Shown here piece after piece: positions 1 through 29,432 of a DNA stretch of 64,000 bases. The DNA lies in assembly GCA_031216445.1 (NCBI GenBank), contig CM062210.1:1971501-2035500 (forward strand), in the 5' to 3' direction. The notes under the pieces are model-generated. The model did not search any database and had not been told where the DNA came from. It worked only from the letters and a program-made list of their open reading frames with translations. Within the stretch, counting starts at the first letter, position 1. Every line of letters starts with the position of its first letter. Both the position numbers and the translations under genes were made by a program. The stretch comes from Lateolabrax maculatus. Taxonomy: Eukaryota; Chordata; Actinopteri; Acropomatiformes; Lateolabracidae.

Positions 1-297
1 TCCACTGACTCTGATTGTGACACTTATCATCGTGGCAAAATGGCGTCAGCTGTGGAACCCGAAAGCACAGAAATACAAGCATCATGTTTCAGCAGGGCAG
101 CCAGAATGATCAGGAGAGCTTTGTCCAGGTTTCACAGAGATACTTCTGCCTCTGACTCCATCTACTGTGATTCTACCGGTCCGCAGAGGCTTTCTCATAC
201 CATAGTGTGTTTTGAAACGTGTGAAGCCCTGTAAGGGATTCAGAGAGGTACTTCTGCCTCTTCCCCAGTCCTAGGTTGTTCTTCCTCCACCTGCTCT
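1..297 (+). other. Sequence upstream of the FIIND-CARD ORF; possible 5' part of the same gene
   Basis: Frame 1 is open from base 1 to a TAA at 232-234, then open again from 235 into the ORF that starts at 298. A short sequence around acttctgcctc recurs at 142-152 and 250-260, a period of 108 bp (36 codons). This suggests an in-frame tandem duplication of a Ser/Thr-rich coding segment that later gained a stop. No convincing intron removes the stop: the GTAAGG at 231 and the pyrimidine-rich AG at 267-268 are only about 38 bp apart. I cannot say whether these bases are exon, intron or decayed coding sequence. Confidence 0.3.
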
Positions 298-1572
298 ATG
301 TCCAAAGCCCCAACTCTTTCTGGCCCTTCATATCCACAAGGCAGGCCTGCAGTCCTCCGGTCCTCTCGTTCTCACAGCATGTCCTCACTGAGGCAAATAA
401 CCTCTGCAAAGAACAAGACCTTTACTCGATCACAGAGCTTACCTGACATGCTGATAAGAAACAGCTTTGAGGAGTTTACTCCTGATATCACTGTTGATGA
501 GAACGAGGAGACCTACAGGTTCCAGTGCTGCTGCCCAGGCCTGTACCAGTGCAGTGTGACAGGCCTGGTGTTCCACATGGAGGGAGGAGGGGACGTGGTT
601 TACAGGATTGTCCCTTGGAACAGGAGGCTACTGGCCCGACATCACAAGCAGCCTGCAGGACCCCTGTTTGACATCAAATGTGTCCAGCAGTCTGTGTGTC
701 AGCTTCATCTCCCACACTGTGAGATCCGCTCCACAGGTGGATGTGGATTCTTGTCAGTTGCTCATGTGAAGGATGAGGGCGTCGAGTTTATCGCCCCTCA
801 TCAGATAACAGAAACTCATGTTGTTATAAACATCACAGGGTTTTCTGGTTTCGGTAATGTCAAGGATGAAGACTCGCCACCTGTCCCGGTCCGAGCGCTG
901 GTCCTGCTGTTCTACAGGCCCCCGGCTGATCCCGATATTCCCTCCCTCCTCAATGTGTTGTTGCTGCCGAGGAACGTCGTGATCCAGAATGTGCTGCGCA
1001 CCAGGAGGAAATTAGTTGGAGATGAGAGCTACATAGAGACATCTCCACACTGTAAACTGCAGCCAGAGCAGGGATACACACTGTCCACTCGTCCTGAAGA
1101 CGACTCAGTTCTGATTCAACCAACAGAAGCAGAATTTGACTTTGGCAACTATGACAACTACTTCCCATCCTTCCAGGTGAGATTAATAACAATCATTACA
1201 GATTTTAAGCTGCTTCTTAGAGACACCAACAGCTCCCAAAGTGTCTGGGAAAGGGAGGTTTGTCTTTCATCCACTGGAGTAAAAAGGTCCTGTGGGCAGG
1301 GCAAAGCAACCGATCGGCTGTTGGACATACGGAGCGGCTTCATCGATGGGATATCAGGACCTGTTCTGAAAAGTCTGCTGGACAAACTGTTAGAGAAAAA
1401 GGTGATGACTGATGCTGAGAGGGAGTCAGCAGATAAGATCCAAAACAGAAGTGACAAAGCTCGTTTTGTTATCGACACAGTGAGGAAGAAAGGTGAAGCT
1501 GCTGGTTCAGAGATGATTGAGTTTCTCTGTGAGGTCGACCCCTTCCTCTGTGAACATCTTGGGTTGATCTGA
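298..1572 (+). CDS. FIIND-CARD protein of the NLRP1/CARD8 type (possibly the 3' end of a larger NLR gene)
   Basis: This uninterrupted 424-codon ORF ends in TGA at 1570-1572. Residues about 1-60 are Ser/Arg-rich. Residues about 65-325 match a FIIND (ZU5 plus UPA), including HVVINITGFSGFG and the UPA-like ending RDTNSSQSVWEREV. Residues about 338-422 form a death-fold CARD (LLDKLLEKKVMTDAERE ... DTVRKKG ... EVDPFLCEHLGL). In NLRP1 and CARD8 the FIIND cleaves itself between Phe and Ser; the equivalent pair here is F182/S183. The released UPA-CARD fragment nucleates inflammasomes by recruiting caspase-1 or ASC. No NACHT or LRR is visible, so this is either the last exon of an NLRP1-like gene entering from the left, a stand-alone CARD8-like gene, or a copy. 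The ATG at 298 is the first in the open stretch, not a proven start. Family assignment is strong; the orthologue is not settled. Confidence 0.8.
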   Translation: MSKAPTLSGPSYPQGRPAVLRSSRSHSMSSLRQITSAKNKTFTRSQSLPDMLIRNSFEEFTPDITVDENEETYRFQCCCPGLYQCSVTGLVFHMEGGGDVVYRIVPWNRRLLARHHKQPAGPLFDIKCVQQSVCQLHLPHCEIRSTGGCGFLSVAHVKDEGVEFIAPHQITETHVVINITGFSGFGNVKDEDSPPVPVRALVLLFYRPPADPDIPSLLNVLLLPRNVVIQNVLRTRRKLVGDESYIETSPHCKLQPEQGYTLSTRPEDDSVLIQPTEAEFDFGNYDNYFPSFQVRLITIITDFKLLLRDTNSSQSVWEREVCLSSTGVKRSCGQGKATDRLLDIRSGFIDGISGPVLKSLLDKLLEKKVMTDAERESADKIQNRSDKARFVIDTVRKKGEAAGSEMIEFLCEVDPFLCEHLGLI

Positions 1573-2340
1573 AGCAAAATGAACAGGTGATGCATGCAGT
1601 CAAAGAGCATATCGGCCAGTTTATTGGTACAAATGTGTTTGTAAAAAGGTTTAATGTACTGTTGTTAATGGATGTAGAACATAAGAGCTAAATAGATCAG
1701 CTGGTTTGATGTGAATTGGGTTTCCTGTTGATGCTGCTGCATGAACTAGTTCATGTGTTTCGGGGAATTTCCGTGAATGAACATGAGAGGAAACTTTGAG
1801 GAGGTTTAGAGCCATCTGCTGGCTGACAGGTGTTCCTCTCATTTTTAAACTTACATTTACAGTAAGCAGTAGGTAGACCTAGAAGCTGAGGTCATGGCGT
1901 TTCCATCGCCTGCACTTCCTGTTCAAATGTCAAAGTATTCTTGAAGAAGTGCCTCATGTTAATTTTTATCCAGGGACTCCCTGACAGGTTAATCCGGCCA
2001 TGTTTCTTATATTAGTACATTTAATTGTGTTACCATACATGAGTAATAACCCTTGTGGTACCTCTGTGCAGAGGCTGATTGCTCATAGCTAGAGAAAAAT
2101 ATTAATGATGTATGTTTTTGTCTCATTATCCTGCTAATTGTATGACTGATCCTGACCCGCAGTGTTTTCCCTGTCTTTGTGTATCTTATTTACAGTGTTT
2201 TGTTTGCTCTCTGATTATAACAGAGGCACACTTTGATGTGTGTGTGTGTGTGTTTGTTATTCTATTTGAATTATTATGCATCTATTTTTTCATGCTATTT
2301 TGTCCTTGACTATTGATTGTTGCTGTACATTGTCATCAGT
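1573..2340. other. 3' flank of the FIIND-CARD ORF
   Basis: AT-rich non-coding DNA, presumably 3' UTR and intergenic. It contains only short chance ORFs and a short GT run near 2236-2252. I see no splice-flanked coding exon on either strand. Confidence 0.4.
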
Positions 2341-2700
2341 GTAAAACAGCCTCTGGAACGATCTGACCAAGGAAATCAGGTCAGCTGAGTCAGTGATCTC
2401 CTTTAAGTCCCTTCTTAAAATATACTTTTATCAGAGAACCTTTCCTGATTGTATTTGAGTTTTTATTTCCTTTAAAATTGCTTTTGCTAATTTTACCTTT
2501 TCTACAATGTATTGATTCTCATACACCAAATTGTTCTTTTTATTTTAAACCTGATGATTGTGTGACTTGTCTGTTTCATTCTGCTGCCTTTGTGAAGCAC
2601 ACTGATTATTATTTATTATTATTATTTATTACTGTGACCTGTGTTTACAATGTCTCTTTGCAAACCAAATTTCCTTCGGGATATTAATACAGTTGAAGTT
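2341..2700 (+). mobile_element. 3' end of a LINE-type retrotransposon (relic)
   Basis: Bases 2348-2458 encode 36 residues plus a stop, beginning SLWNDLTKEIRSAES and containing SFKSLLKIYFYQRTF. This pattern (LWN-LP--IR---S--SFK--LK) is the usual C-terminal end of fish non-LTR reverse-transcriptase proteins. An AT-rich 3' UTR-like stretch follows and ends with attaatacagttgaagttga near 2700. The body of the element is absent, as expected for a 5'-truncated copy. The exact clade cannot be told from this much. Confidence 0.6.
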
Positions 2701-3400
2701 GAAATTCTCCACCCAGAGTACTTTTTTTAAACCAACTAGTAGCTATATTAAAACCCTATTATGCTGCGCCCTTCATCCCTCCCCCCAGAACCCAGTACTA
2801 CCCAAAGGACTCAGAATAAGTTTGTAATAAAGACCTAATTATTGCTCGTATTTCATTAGATTTTAGACTTGAGACAGACTCACAAAAGTAATAACTTGAC
2901 TTCAACTTTCCTCCTGAAAAACTCAACTTGGTTTGAGACTTTTAAACAAAAACCTCAAAGTCTCAAAAAAAGCAAACACAAAAACACATCAGGCAGACCT
3001 TGCAACGCCATTGATCATTTCTTAGTATTGATGATATGATTCAAGTATAATGATGCCATGAGAATTAAATCCTCTTGTTTTTTTATCAAACATAAGGTTT
3101 AGGAGGCCTAATACTCGCTACCAACCCCAGCTCTGGAGACACTGGCCAAGCTGTATCTTTGTAAGGCATCGGTAGGTCTATGTAGTGTATCTGTATGTGT
3201 ATGTTTGGATGTTTTTTTTTTTTAACTTTTGAATGAACTTTTATTGTGCCTTTGCGTGTAATTTATTCAATGTAATGTCCTGTCTTTTTATTTTTATTTT
3301 ATCTGGACCATGAGTATGAAATAAACTCACTCAGAGTATTCTTATATATCTTAGAACATATCTAATGGGAGTCTGTAAAAAAAAAAAACAACAGAACTCA
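2701..3400. other. Intergenic DNA upstream of the ezh2 CpG-rich region
   Basis: AT-rich sequence with homopolymer runs (poly-T near 3212, poly-A near 3377). The stretch around 3225-3340 ends in an AATAAA-like motif (atgaaataaactc) and may be another retroelement tail. I see no gene here. Confidence 0.35.
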
Positions 3401-3979
3401 TAAATGTTTTTTTCATTTCGCCGCACCTTGCGTTTCCTATGACCGTGAACGCAGCACGATGACGGCGTCGCGTCGTCAGCCAATGGCTGTTCAGAGGGGG
3501 CGGGGCTGAATAAACTTGGCGACCCTTGCTCCTGCGGCCGCACAACCTCATTCATTTAGCTGAACTCACCTGCTTTCACAGCCCTCGTGTTTGTTTCCCG
3601 CACAAACCGCCGCCGCTTGTCCGTCACCGACTCACGCAGGAGACGCCTCGCGCTCCTGCTCTCACCTGAGCTGCCCGCAGGTGGAGGAGCCAGCGCCGCC
3701 GAGGTGACGGGGTTTATTAAGACAATGAACGATGCCTTCACGTGTCTGTAAGCTAAAAACAGAGCCAGCTGTAAACAGATTTTCGACTTGATTTCAGCCG
3801 CACAAACGTGTTTAGCCCACCGACACGCACACGACAACTGACACGCGTCACCGACACTGTTGGCAAATAAAAAATAAAGTATGTCCGTTAATAAATTAGC
3901 TGTCAAACAACCTACTTGTGTTTTTATTCCGTTGACACGCGAGAGAACAAAGGGAACCTGTCCACATGTCCCCATTGCA

Positions 3980-4492
3980 GGGCCCCCCCCCGCCGGTGCA
4001 GCTCCCCCTCTCATTGGCTGGCACCGCTATACAAGCCGACCAATCGCGTGGCTCCACACTGAGAAGCCCCAGCGTCGGCTCCTGTGATTGGTCCACACGT
4101 TTGGCGCCTCTTGAATCCGCTGCAGCCGTGGTGGGCGGTGAGAGCGAGACGGCGAGCAGTTTGAACCGTAGCTGTGCCGAGGCGGAAACATTGAAATTGG
4201 ACTAATTGTTTATAAGCAGGGCGGAATTAAACGGCGGGATTTCATCCATAAACACAGCGTGTTTTATCCTAAAGCCGCGACTAAAGTGGGGGTACCGGCC
4301 GCCTGCTCTGTTGGCCGACTTTGGGCACCTAAAGCCGGCAAAGTGAGTCGCTCCCTCCGCCCGAGCTAACCGCTAAACTAGCCGCCGAGCTAACGTCCCG
4401 GCTAATCCCGCAACACAAAGGACGACTCCGCCGGCGTTCGTCATATCGATCCCGAATCACTCCGGTGAATGAGGACTGGGTCTCCTGTGCAG
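3980..4492 (+). promoter_or_regulatory. ezh2: ezh2 CpG-rich promoter and non-coding exon 1 with CCAAT, E2F and CHR motifs
   Basis: This GC/CpG-rich block lies 1.4 kb upstream of the first coding exon. It has three CCAAT boxes in either orientation (ATTGG 4013-4017, CCAAT 4040-4044, ATTGG 4087-4091), an E2F-like TTTGGCGC at 4100-4107 and a CHR-like TTTGAA at 4160-4165. A GTGAGA donor after 4492 ends a plausible 5' non-coding exon; the matching acceptor is at 5922-5923. Another CCAAT and a GGGGCGGGGC Sp1-type box lie near 3480-3507. Mammalian EZH2 is a known E2F and cell-cycle target, and this motif order fits that. The transcription start cannot be placed exactly. Confidence 0.55.
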
Positions 4493-5930
4493 GTGAGAGA
4501 GGCTGTCAGTGCCGGGCTCCCGTGTTTCCGCTCTCGGTGCCTTCCGGACGCCTCAGTCTTTGTTCACTAACCAACTGTTAGCTAGCTCGCCGGGGGTGTC
4601 GTGCCGGATTTGGTGCCCCTGTCAGAATGAACTCCGGCGCAAAGATACCAACTTTTTTAAGCGCCTTTCCTGGGCGGAAAACAGTTATGACGGGGTGTAA
4701 ACTGACGCTGTGATATGTTGTATCGCGGTGAAACGCGTTGTCCGCGGGGGGGAAACTCAGTTTGAGGGGATACAAACTTGACACGACATCGGAAAGCTAT
4801 CGTTAGCCCGGAGCTTGCGTGTTATTTGTAGCTCGCTCGCCCACAACGGTGGTTGACACGGTTTTACTCATGTCGTTACACAACTTTGTCGACATTTTAC
4901 CGGTTGCTTGTGAAGTGTATAGTTGGTTAAAAAAGTGATTGACACTGTGCATATTGATCTCAGCATCAATATGTGTCATTTTCAGGGATTGCCACTTCTT
5001 GAGTGTTGTGAAAAAGATAAAATCTCTTTTTTCTCTCTCTTGTAAATATGACCCTGTCTTCGTTTGCCGCTTGCCTCCCACTAAGAACTCGTAATAACAT
5101 CATATAAAGTGGAAGCATATATTGCTGATAGGGATTAAAGTCAAGTCAAACAGCTGCAGGTTGATGAGGAAGCTCATATGAACTCAGCTGACGAGCTGAA
5201 ACTAGTGCAGACTGATACGCCAGCCCTGTTGAAACTGTTTTAAAGAGGTGTTGATTAAACTTTATGGTCATTTTTGAGGCTGCAGTTTGTGCTGAGAGGT
5301 GGTTCAAAAATTTTGGGATTCATATCAGTGATGTTAGAATAGATATTAATAGGTATATCTCATAAACTGGCCACTGCATGTGATGTAAGATCGCATTGCC
5401 AGCAAAACACATTTGACTTGGCAGAGGGATTTACTGAAACACTCCGTTTGCTTAGTTTATCTGCTTATAATCTCGACTCAGTCTGTGGTTTTGAAGAATG
5501 AGTACAGCCAAATGTGTCATACAATCGCAGTCCTCCACATCTCTTAAAATCTGACACATGGCTTTCCGGCACATCACCATGACAGCCGTCTGGCATGTCT
5601 AATCGAAAGTGTGAGATTTCCTTCAGACCAGCCGGGCTGGTAGGCAACTACTCACACTGACTAACAGGGTGACAAATGGATCGTGTTGTTACAAATTGAC
5701 AGGCGAATGCTGTAATTTACACAAAGTAATGAAAGAACAAAAGAGCGAACACTTGGATTTCCTGTTCAACTTCCCCCATGAACACCAGATTTGGCAAAGG
5801 TTTCCTTATGTTTCAGCCACACAATCCAGTCAAGATCTACACGTCCTGGCAAAGAGTGAAAATATGAAACGTGACGGCATTAAATGTGTATTAACGTTCC
5901 CCCTCCCTCCTGTTTGGCTGTAGGTTAATC

Positions 5931-14932
<9,002 letters not shown>

Positions 14933-15589
14933 CTCGGACTTCTACCTCCCGGGGATCAGCGACACAAAGGCCTTACACTCAAACACACACACACCTTCAC
15001 TTCAGGAAATCCAGACGACTCGTCAAAATGCTAGAAAGCTTCAGGAAAACTGGGAATATTTGAAGCAGAGTTTTGATGCTGTTTTTTTTTTTTTTTTTTT
15101 TTTTTAAACTTTTCATATCTGTTTCTTTTTTTTTCTTCTTGTGATTTTATTTAATTTTTTTTCTTCTGTCAACAAATCTTCCTCTTCTGTCGAGGCGGGA
15201 GTCTCGGATTCCTAAATCTTCCCTCAGCTGAAGGTGCAGACCCTACAAACTGTTTTATTTTTTAAATCTCTAAACATTAATTGTTCCGCGGTGAGAGGAG
15301 TCGAACCCACGACCATCTGTTTCAAACCAGCTTTTCAGTTCAAGCTTCAGGGACCAAAATCCTCAACCGACCGACCGACCGGACTCTGTTCGACTGTTCG
15401 GACTCTCAGCGTGAAGTGAACCCGCCACACAGATCGCTGACTGTCTGTCGAACAGGAGGCCGTTCACACAGCAGCTCACAGCGGCTCCGACGGGCTCCTT
15501 TAAAACTTTAGGGCGACTGAGCTGAAAGTCACAAAAAATACCAAACAGTAAGACGTCAGTATTTTGTGTTTTTCTCTGTAAACTCAACA

Positions 15590-15715
15590 TCTTCAGGTTT
15601 TGGACTGTTGGTCAGACAAAACATTTGAAGACACTCTTTTGGATATTTTATGGACTAAAACATTAAGAGGTCAATAGAGAAAATCTGCAGAATAATCAAT
15701 AATAAAAGATTACCA
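15590..15715. mobile_element. MITE fragment, TAGGGCTGCAAC family
   Basis: It contains ttttggactgttggtcaga and ends ...taataaaagattaccagttgcagaccc, the internal and terminal signatures shared with the other copies. The 5' half is missing. Confidence 0.5.
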
Positions 15716-15884
15716 GTTGCAGACCCAAATTCCATTTATGGACAATTGTTCAACTTGTGTATAAGCTGAAAACAAACAGCACGTGTGTGTTGATGAAGCT
15801 TATTTAAGAACGTTTGTTTATTCAAAAAAAATCTTTGAACTCAAACTAACGTTTCTTTTATCAATTAACCTGTTCATGCTTTGT

Positions 15885-16345
15885 GTTTTAGTTAATCAGT
15901 TAATTGATTAGCCCATAACATGTCTGAAAACAGTGATCGTGTGTTCCCAGAGTCCTGTCAAACAGTCCAAAACCCAACGAAATTCAGTTTACAGTCGTGT
16001 AACACATGGAAAAGCAGCAACTCCTCACGCCGAAGAAGCTGGAACCAGAGAATGTTTTGGCACTTTTTGCTCGATAATTACACAGAAAACTCTCCAAAAT
16101 GTAGAGTTTGCTCCTCTTCTAGGTTTGGATCATGAGACATGATGGCAGAATTCTTTCTCCTGTTGCTTTCTTTGATTGATTTGGAAGTCAGCTAAAAATG
16201 ATCAAGTGTGATCAAAAGCCTAATAATGAGGAGAAGCAGGAAATTTAAAGCGAGTGTCAGACTTTCTTCCAGCAGTTTCTGGTATTTTTGCTTGAAAAAT
16301 GACGATTAATTGATTTTCAAACTAGTTGCTGATTAATTGAGGGGA
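15885..16345. mobile_element. MITE copy (opposite orientation, interrupted), TAGGGCTGCAAC family
   Basis: The reverse-orientation motifs ttaatcagttaattgatta, aacagtccaaaacccaacga and gaagctggaaccagagaatg appear in family order. A second block at 16260-16345 (ttttgcttgaaaaatgacgattaattgatt) completes the element, so unrelated sequence lies between the halves. Confidence 0.5.
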
Positions 16346-18904
16346 AAGTCCAGGCTGGAACCTCACGATGCCTTCAGGGCCTCCTGTAAAATCCTGTTTT
16401 ATCACAAAACCCCAGCGAACACATCAGCAGGCCTCCGTGTTTAGAGATTTGACGCTCTGTGTTTGTGGTGCTGGAGGTGACTCTGCTTCAGGTGCTAATG
16501 CTGAGAGGAAAAAAACCTGAGTCCTCACCTGATCTTATTTTTTCAACTTCCTGCATGAAGAAGTTTTTAAAACCCCCTCCGACGACAGACTGCCTCGTCC
16601 TCCACGTGACGTCCAATCGTTTTGGGAGGATTCCTCTTGTTTAAATAAGCCTTTTGAATAACGAACCAACAATCAGTCTGACTCTTCTGTCTTTTCTGAC
16701 GCGACTTCTGGTGCTTGGAAGAAAAAACACAACTCGTTCTCGGCTGCGGCGTCTGGCCGACTTGAAGCAATACCAGCCTCCTTTTTCTGTCCATCGTCCC
16801 GCTGAGGAGACGTTCCTGTTTTCCACCTGTAGTTTGTTACAACCTTCACAGAGACAGGGACGTCTCCACTGCTGGGATGGTCCCAAAGACTTGAGGGGCT
16901 CTGAAACCTGGTGCTTCTCTCGCGGGGGTTCCTACACGTCCTCCACTGGTTTTCCCACCTCGAGATCAGATTTAGTGACATTGATGTGCATGAAAATGGC
17001 AAACAGGATGTTCTGGTGACCTGCGAGTGTGAATATTTCAAACAGATGTGTAGGAACCCCTTTTTTTTTGTTTTTGTTTTATAGAAGTTTTCTCAGATCA
17101 CAAACCTTTTACTGCTGATTCAAATGAGCCTTCTCGTGTTCCTGATCTGCTCACAGCGTCGATGCGTTTAAAGACCTCGTGAAGCAGCGACTCGAACAGA
17201 CTCCCCGGCTGCTGCTGATGGAACCGACCAGTGAAATCTGTGGAGTTTGTTCAAAGAGTCGCTGATGTAAAGAAACGGCAAGCGTGTTTGTTTTTGTTTG
17301 TTTGTTTTGTTTGCAGCTCTTGAAGGTTCGTGGTCGTCTGTGATTGGAGGGCTGGGTAACAGAAAAATAAGAGCCAATCAGAAACAAAACAGACCTCTGA
17401 AGTATCTTTGTGTTTCTGAGAAGCTTCTGAAAGTGTTTATTTTGCCTTTTGAACATCAGTTAATGTGAATAAAAATAAAAATCTTTAGACAGGATGTGAT
17501 TTTATTCAAACTGTAAAAACACTTGTGCAGTTACCCGGCCCTGAAGGCCACACTGCGGGTTATTTATCGTTTCAGACGTCCGCCTGCGTTAACTTTTCAC
17601 TCTTCTTGTCAAACCAGGACCACTTTTCCTCCGATGACACAGGTGCTGATTTTGTAATGTTTACAGGGATTTTGTTGTTCAAAGTGATGCAGATTAAAAT
17701 ATTATAAATGGTTTTCTGCTTCTCATTTGTTCTGACTGGTTACACTCGTCTTCATCTGATCGTACAGGAACCGTAATCAGATCAAACTTCATAACTTTCA
17801 TTAGTTTATATTTTAAGGCCAATTCTGAGCAGCTAACAGTAAAAAAAAAAAACATGTTTTTAAAGTTATGGGATTTTAAACAATCGCTAAAAATACTTGT
17901 GTCAAATTCAGATAGTCAAACAAAAATTAGGACTTTTCCACAATTGTGACTGAAACTAAACTGCTCAGGAACATTTACTCCAAAATCAGGTCAAAGTTCA
18001 TTATCACATGCTCATATTTACATTTAACTTCTGTTGTACGATTTCAAACAGGACAAAACCTGATGTCAGTCAGTCAAATATAGATCATATAGATGTTGCA
18101 GCCTGTCACAGACCGGCTTCATGTTTCACACTGACAGATGAAACCTCAGGGCTGATGAAGGTGATGAAGGTGTGAACAGAGTCTCGGGGGAGGCGAGCGT
18201 TAGAGAAATCTTTCCTTGTTTTTATTTATCACACATTTAGAAAATGAACCACACTATACAAATGTCCACCGTTCAGTAATGAAACAGGCCTCCTGCACGA
18301 ACCCAACCGACCTCAAACCACAACGGAGACGACTTCAGCAGGTAAAGAAGCGTCGCGGCGGCTCTAAACTCACCACCTCCTCCTCCGGTTCAGTCGCAGA
18401 CTTTAATTACAGGACCGGCGTCGATTTCGCCGCGTCGTCGTCGTACGGTGGACTGCGTCGGCTGCCCAGTGACTCGACTTATTTTAACTTTTTAATCTTT
18501 TCGTGGTCACTGTGGTGCAGGTAGGCAGTAGCATGCAGAAACCTTTGGATGCGGCTCTCCTCTGATTGGCTGTAGGCTAATTCATTACGTTTGCGCTATG
18601 TAAAGAAGGGAGTCGGGTTTGTTTTTTCCTCTTAGAGTCTGTGGTTGTTATTTACAATATGACAACAAGGAAGTGTGTGTGTTGTGTGTGTGTGCGTGTG
18701 TGTTTGAGTCCTACAGATGGGACGGGGACAGGCGAGCGTGTAGACGGGGTTTCCCAGTCTCAACAGAAGGGGTTTGTTCCTTCATCACTGAAGGGAGAGC
18801 AGAAAGTTCAGACCCGCCTCCGCCTCGGGTTGGTGGTCATATGAGGGCGGTCACATGGTCGGCGACACACTCACAACATGTCCGCCGCTCAGAGGGATCC
18901 TCAC

Positions 18905-18910
18905 TTTATT
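18905..18910 (-). terminator. cul1: Candidate cul1 polyadenylation signal
   Basis: TTTATT on the plus strand reads AATAAA on the cul1 strand, about 96 bases past the stop codon. A G-rich stretch (18940-18950 on plus) lies between stop and signal. No other perfect signal is closer. Confidence 0.5.
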
Positions 18911-19005
18911 ACTCAGACATAAAATTTAAAAAAAGGGGGGGAGGGGGATGAAGAAGATAACAAATAAAACTGAGGAGAGCCGGTGGGCGGGCGGGCGGGC
19001 GGCGT

Positions 19006-29432
<10,427 letters not shown>

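Larger units (their letters stand above)
14933..18904. other. ezh2 3' UTR and convergent ezh2/cul1 intergenic region
   Basis: After the ezh2 stop come a poly-T tract near 15084-15105 and two MITE relics (15590-15715 and 15885-16345). AATAAA signals on the plus strand lie at 15701-15706 (inside a MITE) and twice at 17468-17479. Any of them could end the ezh2 mRNA. No conserved coding exon is visible; the many short ORFs lack splice context. The likely cul1 poly(A) signal is at the right edge. Confidence 0.45.

Noticed and set aside
1158..1610. Minus-strand 150-codon ORF
   Set aside because: Antisense shadow of the FIIND-CARD ORF.
3540..3570. Possible minus-strand 5' splice site (GTGAGT) upstream of ezh2, hinting at a divergent transcript
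   Set aside because: One donor motif in a CpG-rich region is not enough; no partner acceptor or coding exon was found.
15293..15320. RNA polymerase III B-box-like sequence on the minus strand (GGGTTCGACTCC)
   Set aside because: No A box or tRNA cloverleaf around it and the T-arm stem does not pair, so neither a tRNA nor a clear tRNA-derived SINE can be supported.
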